From Ypsolopha sequella (Eukaryota > Arthropoda > Insecta > Lepidoptera > Ypsolophidae), in assembly GCA_934047225.1 (NCBI GenBank), contig OW204005.1:20220396-20284395 (forward strand): a stretch of 64,000 bases of DNA. The letters run 5' to 3'. This document shows positions 48,701-54,700 of the stretch, piece by piece (the first letter of the stretch is position 1; every line of letters begins with the position of its first letter). The notes below the pieces were generated by a model. It searched no databases and had not been told where the DNA came from. It saw nothing but the letters and a program-made list of their open reading frames with translations. The position numbers were made by a program, and so were the translations under genes.

Positions 48701-51700
48701 GGACACTTATATAAATTATAGTGTTTTAATTGTTTACATAGCGGACAACAATTATTATTGGTCGAAGCGGAGACAAAAGCATGGGTTGACTTGGTACTGT
48801 ACCCGGTTTTGTTGTTATTATTATTAACGGAGCGGTTCGGAGCGGGAGCGGTAATTGCGGGTGCAGTGCGGTTCAGTATCTTAGTTTGTTCCCGTAAAAA
48901 TGATATTAATTCATCATAATGGGGTAAATCGGAACCACGTTTAAACATTTCAAATGAACGAGCGGTTTCAACATCAAGTTTTTTAAGGGCCAAATACATA
49001 AGGATAAAATCCGAAAGATCTTTAATATTCAGCGATTTTAAACACGAAACAGCGGAACAGAACTTGTCTAAAAACAAGTCCAAGTTTTTTGAACTAGCGG
49101 TAGTTAAAGGGCGAAATTCAAACATTTGATCCAAATAAGTAGTGGCTAAACTACGCGAGTCTTGAAAAGTAGAAACGAGTGTTTTCCAGATTATGTCGTA
49201 GTTAGTTGCGTTCGGTGTGATTCCAGAACAAATCGAAAGTGCCCGGCCAGAAAGTTTACCCATCAGGTATTGTACTCGTTCGTTGTCGGTCAAGTCCGGA
49301 TTATCGTGAATCGTGGTTTTAAATGTTTCATAGAATGTTGGCCACATAGTAGCTTCACCAGAAAAACCAACGAGTTCCAGTTTTGGAAGCTTGATAGTAG
49401 GTTTTTTGGGACATTCCATGTCACGTGGAGCTTTAACTTTAGAGTCAGCCGATTTCGAAGAATGTGATAACTTCCGGTTGATGTATTTGCAATGGGAGTA
49501 AAGATCCTCAAAAGCTGACCAACTTTGATAATTTGGTTCAAAATTAGGATTTATCAATACCTCTGTGTCATTAATTTCATCTATGATTACATGAATTTCT
49601 GAGCGTACAGTATCCAAAGTTTCGACATTGGCCATAAACAATTCTGCCGAAGAAACATCCTCTAAAGCGGTTTTAGAAAAGTCATAAACTCTCTGAAGGC
49701 GATTAAACAATTCTTGCCTTTTATTTTTAAGCTTCTTTAAACTATACGACATCTTTAATTTTGCAGCTTCTGCGGAATTTGGCATGTTATATAGTACAAA
49801 GTTAGGCAAGTACCAGAACTATTGAAAGTTTTATACTGACTACAACATAGAATAATGCTAATGAGTTAGAGATAACACGGGCGGCGGACGAACCTGTGTA
49901 CGAGTACCTCTCGATAATATTAAGAATTAGCAGGTAGGCAGATAATATTTTCTGTGAAATGATCAAATGGTATAATCGCAGCGGATAAATTAACAGAATG
50001 GCGTATTTCACTGTAGATAATTTATAATTTCCAGTATATAGGAAATGGAATCACTAATATTTTGACGAATGCGGGGTTTTAATGCATAGATAATGCAAAT
50101 AAGAGCGGGAATGCGGGGTAATACTGCGGGCAGAGTGAAAATTAGAGCGGAATTCACGTGTTCTTTAGACAAAGAACATGAAGATAGCGGTTGGAAATAC
50201 CAAAAAATGGTTATAGATCGCAGATCAAAGGGCCTAAAATGGATCTAGATCCGGCTCGAATGGCCAAAAAAATGAGCACGCGATATGACGGCAGTGCTTT
50301 GTATCACCATAGGTTTTAAAAATAGCGGGAAGTGAAGAGAAATAATTACGAAGATGAAAGATCTGACCTTGGGAAGGAGCTGCATGCACCACAAACCACG
50401 CTTCGCCTGAGCCACCAAGTCTCTGGTGTTCTCCAAGATGGTTTTCTTCTTCCTCTTCGTGCCTGGTTGCGCTCTTCTCGGCTAATCTTCTTCGTAATAG
50501 TAATAGATGAAAATGAGGCGCACAGCGGGTGCGATCTCAAAATGGCGGGCGGTAGGGTCGAGGTAGGACCTAGTCGAATGACAATCAGCGTATACCTCCG
50601 GCGTGAAAGGCTTCTGATTGACGACTGACTGATTTGCGTCCAAAACTAAGCGGGTGGAGATGCAGCGAAAATGACAGTTGAAAATATTAATTCACAACTA
50701 CCCCGCAGTATGAGAGCCACAAGAAGTGGCGCGAACAGAGACTATATATAAAATATGTCATAACTTTTGATCTATCGCGAGTAATGCAACGAAATAAAAC
50801 TGTTATAAATCTTAAGAATAGTCATTGCATACCAGATCAAAAACAAAACATAATCAACTACCATTGCCATAAAAATAATATTCTAAAAGATTATTTCTTT
50901 AATTTATCCGTCTTTTTTTTCAGTAATAGTAAATTTTTTCAAAATAATGTCCCCTTTTTACTATACTTTTATTCCTATTTATCATTGCCTATTCCATTAT
51001 CTTTCTAACCAAAAAAAAAATACAACGTTCTATCATAAATAAAATATTTTCTACGAGCGGTTAACCAAAAGCACTGCGCTCGCGTCCCATACAAAGATTC
51101 CCAGATGGAGTAATTATTCAAGAAAAAAAAAATTCAAAAATAATTTTTTTCTTTGTTTTTGTCGATATATTTAGATCTAGTTTCACCCACTTTTGGATGT
51201 GCACTTGTACGAGGGACACACTGTATATCTATATTTTAATGAATTAACATTATATCATTGAAGTATAGAAACGCAGAAAGGAAAGTAAATCTGGATGTGA
51301 GGAGCTCTGAACCGGGATAATTATATAACAATATAGGATTTTTTATTTAGTTTAGTTTATTTTTATAAGATATAGGTTTTATAAGGGTTTTATTTAGGTA
51401 AGTGTTTTGTTTTAGTTAAGTTTTATTTTGTAGGTAGATTTTTAAATGTTTGATTGTTATTTAAGTATTATTTTATTCAATAAATTTCAAATACAATATA
51501 AGCAGTCTCTTTATGAAGTTACAATTTATGATGGTCTGTATGCTTTGTTGAAAAGTACACAGAAGAGGGGAACTTATTTGTACATTCATACTCTTATTTC
51601 GATGGATTAAAAACTGATATATTTTTTACAGATAACTTCGTTCTACCATCTGGTAGTGAAATCGCTGTGTTTTTATCGGGGATCGACAAAAGTGACCATT

Positions 51701-54700
51701 GGGGTCCAGACGTAAACACTTTCAACCCAGACAGATGGCTCAAGGGCTCAGCGCCAGACCTCGCTTCCTTTAGCTTTGGACGGCGTTCATGCCTCGGTAA
51801 AAATATGTTTTTCTTACCCAAAATAAAGGCAGAACAATATGATATTATTTATTTATTTATTTGCATGACATTTATACAGCACTAGCTGGTGCCCGCGACT
51901 TCGTCCGCGTGGAAGAAGATAATGCGGCCACAATGGGATTCCCGCAGTAGAAAGTATCCAGTTTGTAGTTAGTTAATAAAGCATTTTCTGAAGGCTTTAA
52001 TTTTAGTTCTGGTGCTGTCAAAACTAAATTATCTTCGATAAAAAATAGTCCTTAAGACTCAGGATTAGAAGCTAAATTTATTTGGAAAAGATTAAGCTTT
52101 GACAGCTAACTAAAATTAAAGCCTTCAGAATTGGCTTTATTAAGTTATTGAACAGTGATCTCCCTTCCTTCTTTAATTGTTATGAATGCCTCACTGCTGA
52201 GGATCGAACAGTGGTTACCATACCAAAACTTGTTCAGTAGTTTTTGCGTGATGCATGAGATGGCGACAAAAATACTGAAAAAAAATTGTTTGTATCAGTA
52301 TCCTTTCACCGCAATTTTTTTTTAATATCATCTATCTACAGACAAATAGACACGGTTACAGTTTTTAATAATTTAAATACTTAACTTTACCATTTTCAGT
52401 TATTATAGTGGTAAAAATATATTTATTTACTTCGTTCGCGTGGAGTTTAGTGTTATCTTGTACCACTTTGAATTTTGAATATTGTAATTTAACAGTAGGG
52501 ACAGTCGTAGTAGTTTTCTTATGTTCACAAATGATAACCTTCCCTTCTATATCAAGCTTTGCTATGAAAATTAGTTACTGCGTATCTTTTGGGGGAATAA
52601 GCCTCTAGTTTAAATTTTAGTATATTCAAGCCACATAAAAGAATTTCTTTTTACACAACACTTACCGTTTTTCCAACTTGGGCTAACATGAAAAGATTGT
52701 TTGCATTACTGTTCCGCAAACAAGCGGAACTCCTTTGACCATGAGAAAAACAATCTGACCTCAAGTTGACACCAGCAGCCTTAAGGGCCTTACTATTACC
52801 AAATGGGTACTTTCTAAAGCCTACTCCTAGTTTATGGCCAAACCAAAAATAATGAAAAAATTTATTATGAATAATCAACTCTTAGACAACATATGCAACA
52901 GTTTTCTTTTTCATACCACCAAAACGTCTACATGAATTTTTTTATTTTACTGAATGGTGTTTTTTGACCTCAAATTCCCTACTGCTCCTGAGTTGCTTGG
53001 CCGATTGAATTCATCTATGCTTTGAAAAATAGATAAACTTTATAGCTATAAACATAACATAAGATTATTCAATCGAGTAATCACGTCCAAGTGAAAAGTA
53101 TAATTTTCCCCTATTTCGCTCTATCAAGGACGCAGCGAACGTCGTAACAGCCACTATGCATTGCGCGCTGATATGAACGTTATTTCAATGTCGTTTCCGT
53201 TGATATTTGTAGTGGCAAATATCGAGCTGCTAATTTGGCGATGGTAATCGCCTTAAGGGTCTGACCCTGGGACATGTCTATAGTCATCGCAAAGCAAACG
53301 GCTACTGGAAACTGCGCTTGAATTCGAACGGGAAGTAATTGGGGATGAGTGGTACACGCGGTATAAAAACAGTTTCATCTGAGCCACATCCAGTAGGAAT
53401 CTCAACTTCAATAATTTCTCGTTGTAAAGCAGTCGAGTGCCATTGCACAAATTTTATGCTCGAATCAAATAATTGCTCGATGTAATTAACTTGCAGCGCC
53501 ATCTACTTTTCAATTCCAGAACTAACCATAATAATTCAGATCTTGGAGGTAAGACAAAAAAAAATTCGTTTATTGATCATAACTGGCCAATTACAGGAAA
53601 ATTATAGCGATTTAAAAAGTTGAGCACAAATGAGAAATATAAAAGAAGAAGAAAAATAAATTTTAAAAATATTTTTTAAAAATGCAATATGGGTATCAAA
53701 TTGTATGTAGGTACCTATTCAAATCTGATTGTAAAAATATATAGGTTTGTTATATTTAATTGCTTCTATTTCGAGAAATCCTTGAAAAACCATAAAAAAT
53801 GTATGTAGGGGGGACATATATTATCTCCAAAACTGGTGGACTGAAAAATATGAAAAAAATCATGGTAATATGTGTTTATGTAAAGATTACAAAAAAAATA
53901 AAGCGGTTGAGAAATTCACAAAAAAAAATGACAAAATTAAATTTATCATCCACAATATGGAACCCTAGGTACGCGAGTCTGACTTGCACTTGGCCGGTTT
54001 TTTCCTATACAAATGCTATAAGATCTATTTGTGAACGGAATTTTAAATTTAAATTTCTAAGAAAGCAGGATGTGCTGGATTCCATGGTAAGTCAATTTGC
54101 AAATTGACTACGTAAAGGACTAATGTTTGTGTACTAAAATTTGATACGTTACATACTTCTAACCAAAGCTTTCTTGTTTTCTTCGTTCGTGACGTATATA
54201 GGCCTTTAACGCTAGAAATTATTATTTGCTATGAAGCTTCTAACAGTAAAAAAGTAAATTCCTAGAATCGATAAATGACAATAACTTTTTATCCGTGTTT
54301 CGATTTTAAGGCGCTACGGAAAAAAAATAACACTTTTACAACTTCGATATCTACTTCTGTATATAATGTATAATTTTGATAAAATAGTATATTATTTTTG
54401 AAATCTTTCTCTAGGGAGATGTTAAAACAGAAACGCGATTGGAGAATTTCGGCTCGATAGAAGTATTTATTGAAATGAGGTCCTTATCAACACCAATTCT
54501 CCTGGTTTGACAATTTAGAATGACATATGGACTGCAATTATATTTTATTAGATGGGTTTTGACAGTATCCAGGACCTGGTTAAACGAAATTTTGATAGCA
54601 TTTTTAGTACATTTTATATTAATAAAAAACCGACTTTTTGCTGCTTTTCCACGAATCCGTCCCTCTCGCACTGAGGGTTTTTTCGCATATGGAGTAACAG

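Larger units (their letters stand above)
43902..50737 (-). mobile_element. Complete BEL/Pao LTR retrotransposon
   Basis: 6836 bases with two 465-base LTRs (43902-44366 and 50273-50737) that look identical wherever I compared them, and a perfect GAGAC duplication at 43897-43901 and 50738-50742. In sense (minus) the LTR begins TGTTCGCGCC and ends CGTGCTCA. A purine-rich 'gccgggggcaaa' precedes the 3' LTR. One uninterrupted polyprotein frame fills the interior. Identical LTRs indicate very recent insertion. Confidence 0.95.
43757..51223. mobile_element. Tc1/mariner-type MITE, split by the BEL/Pao element
   Basis: The left end CAGTGTGTTCCTCGTACAAG (43757) and the reverse complement of the right end, CAGTGTGTCCCTCGTACAAG (ending 51223), share about 48 bases. 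TATA flanks both sides. Without the BEL insertion it is about 626 bases. No transposase frame is present in the two halves. Confidence 0.85.
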
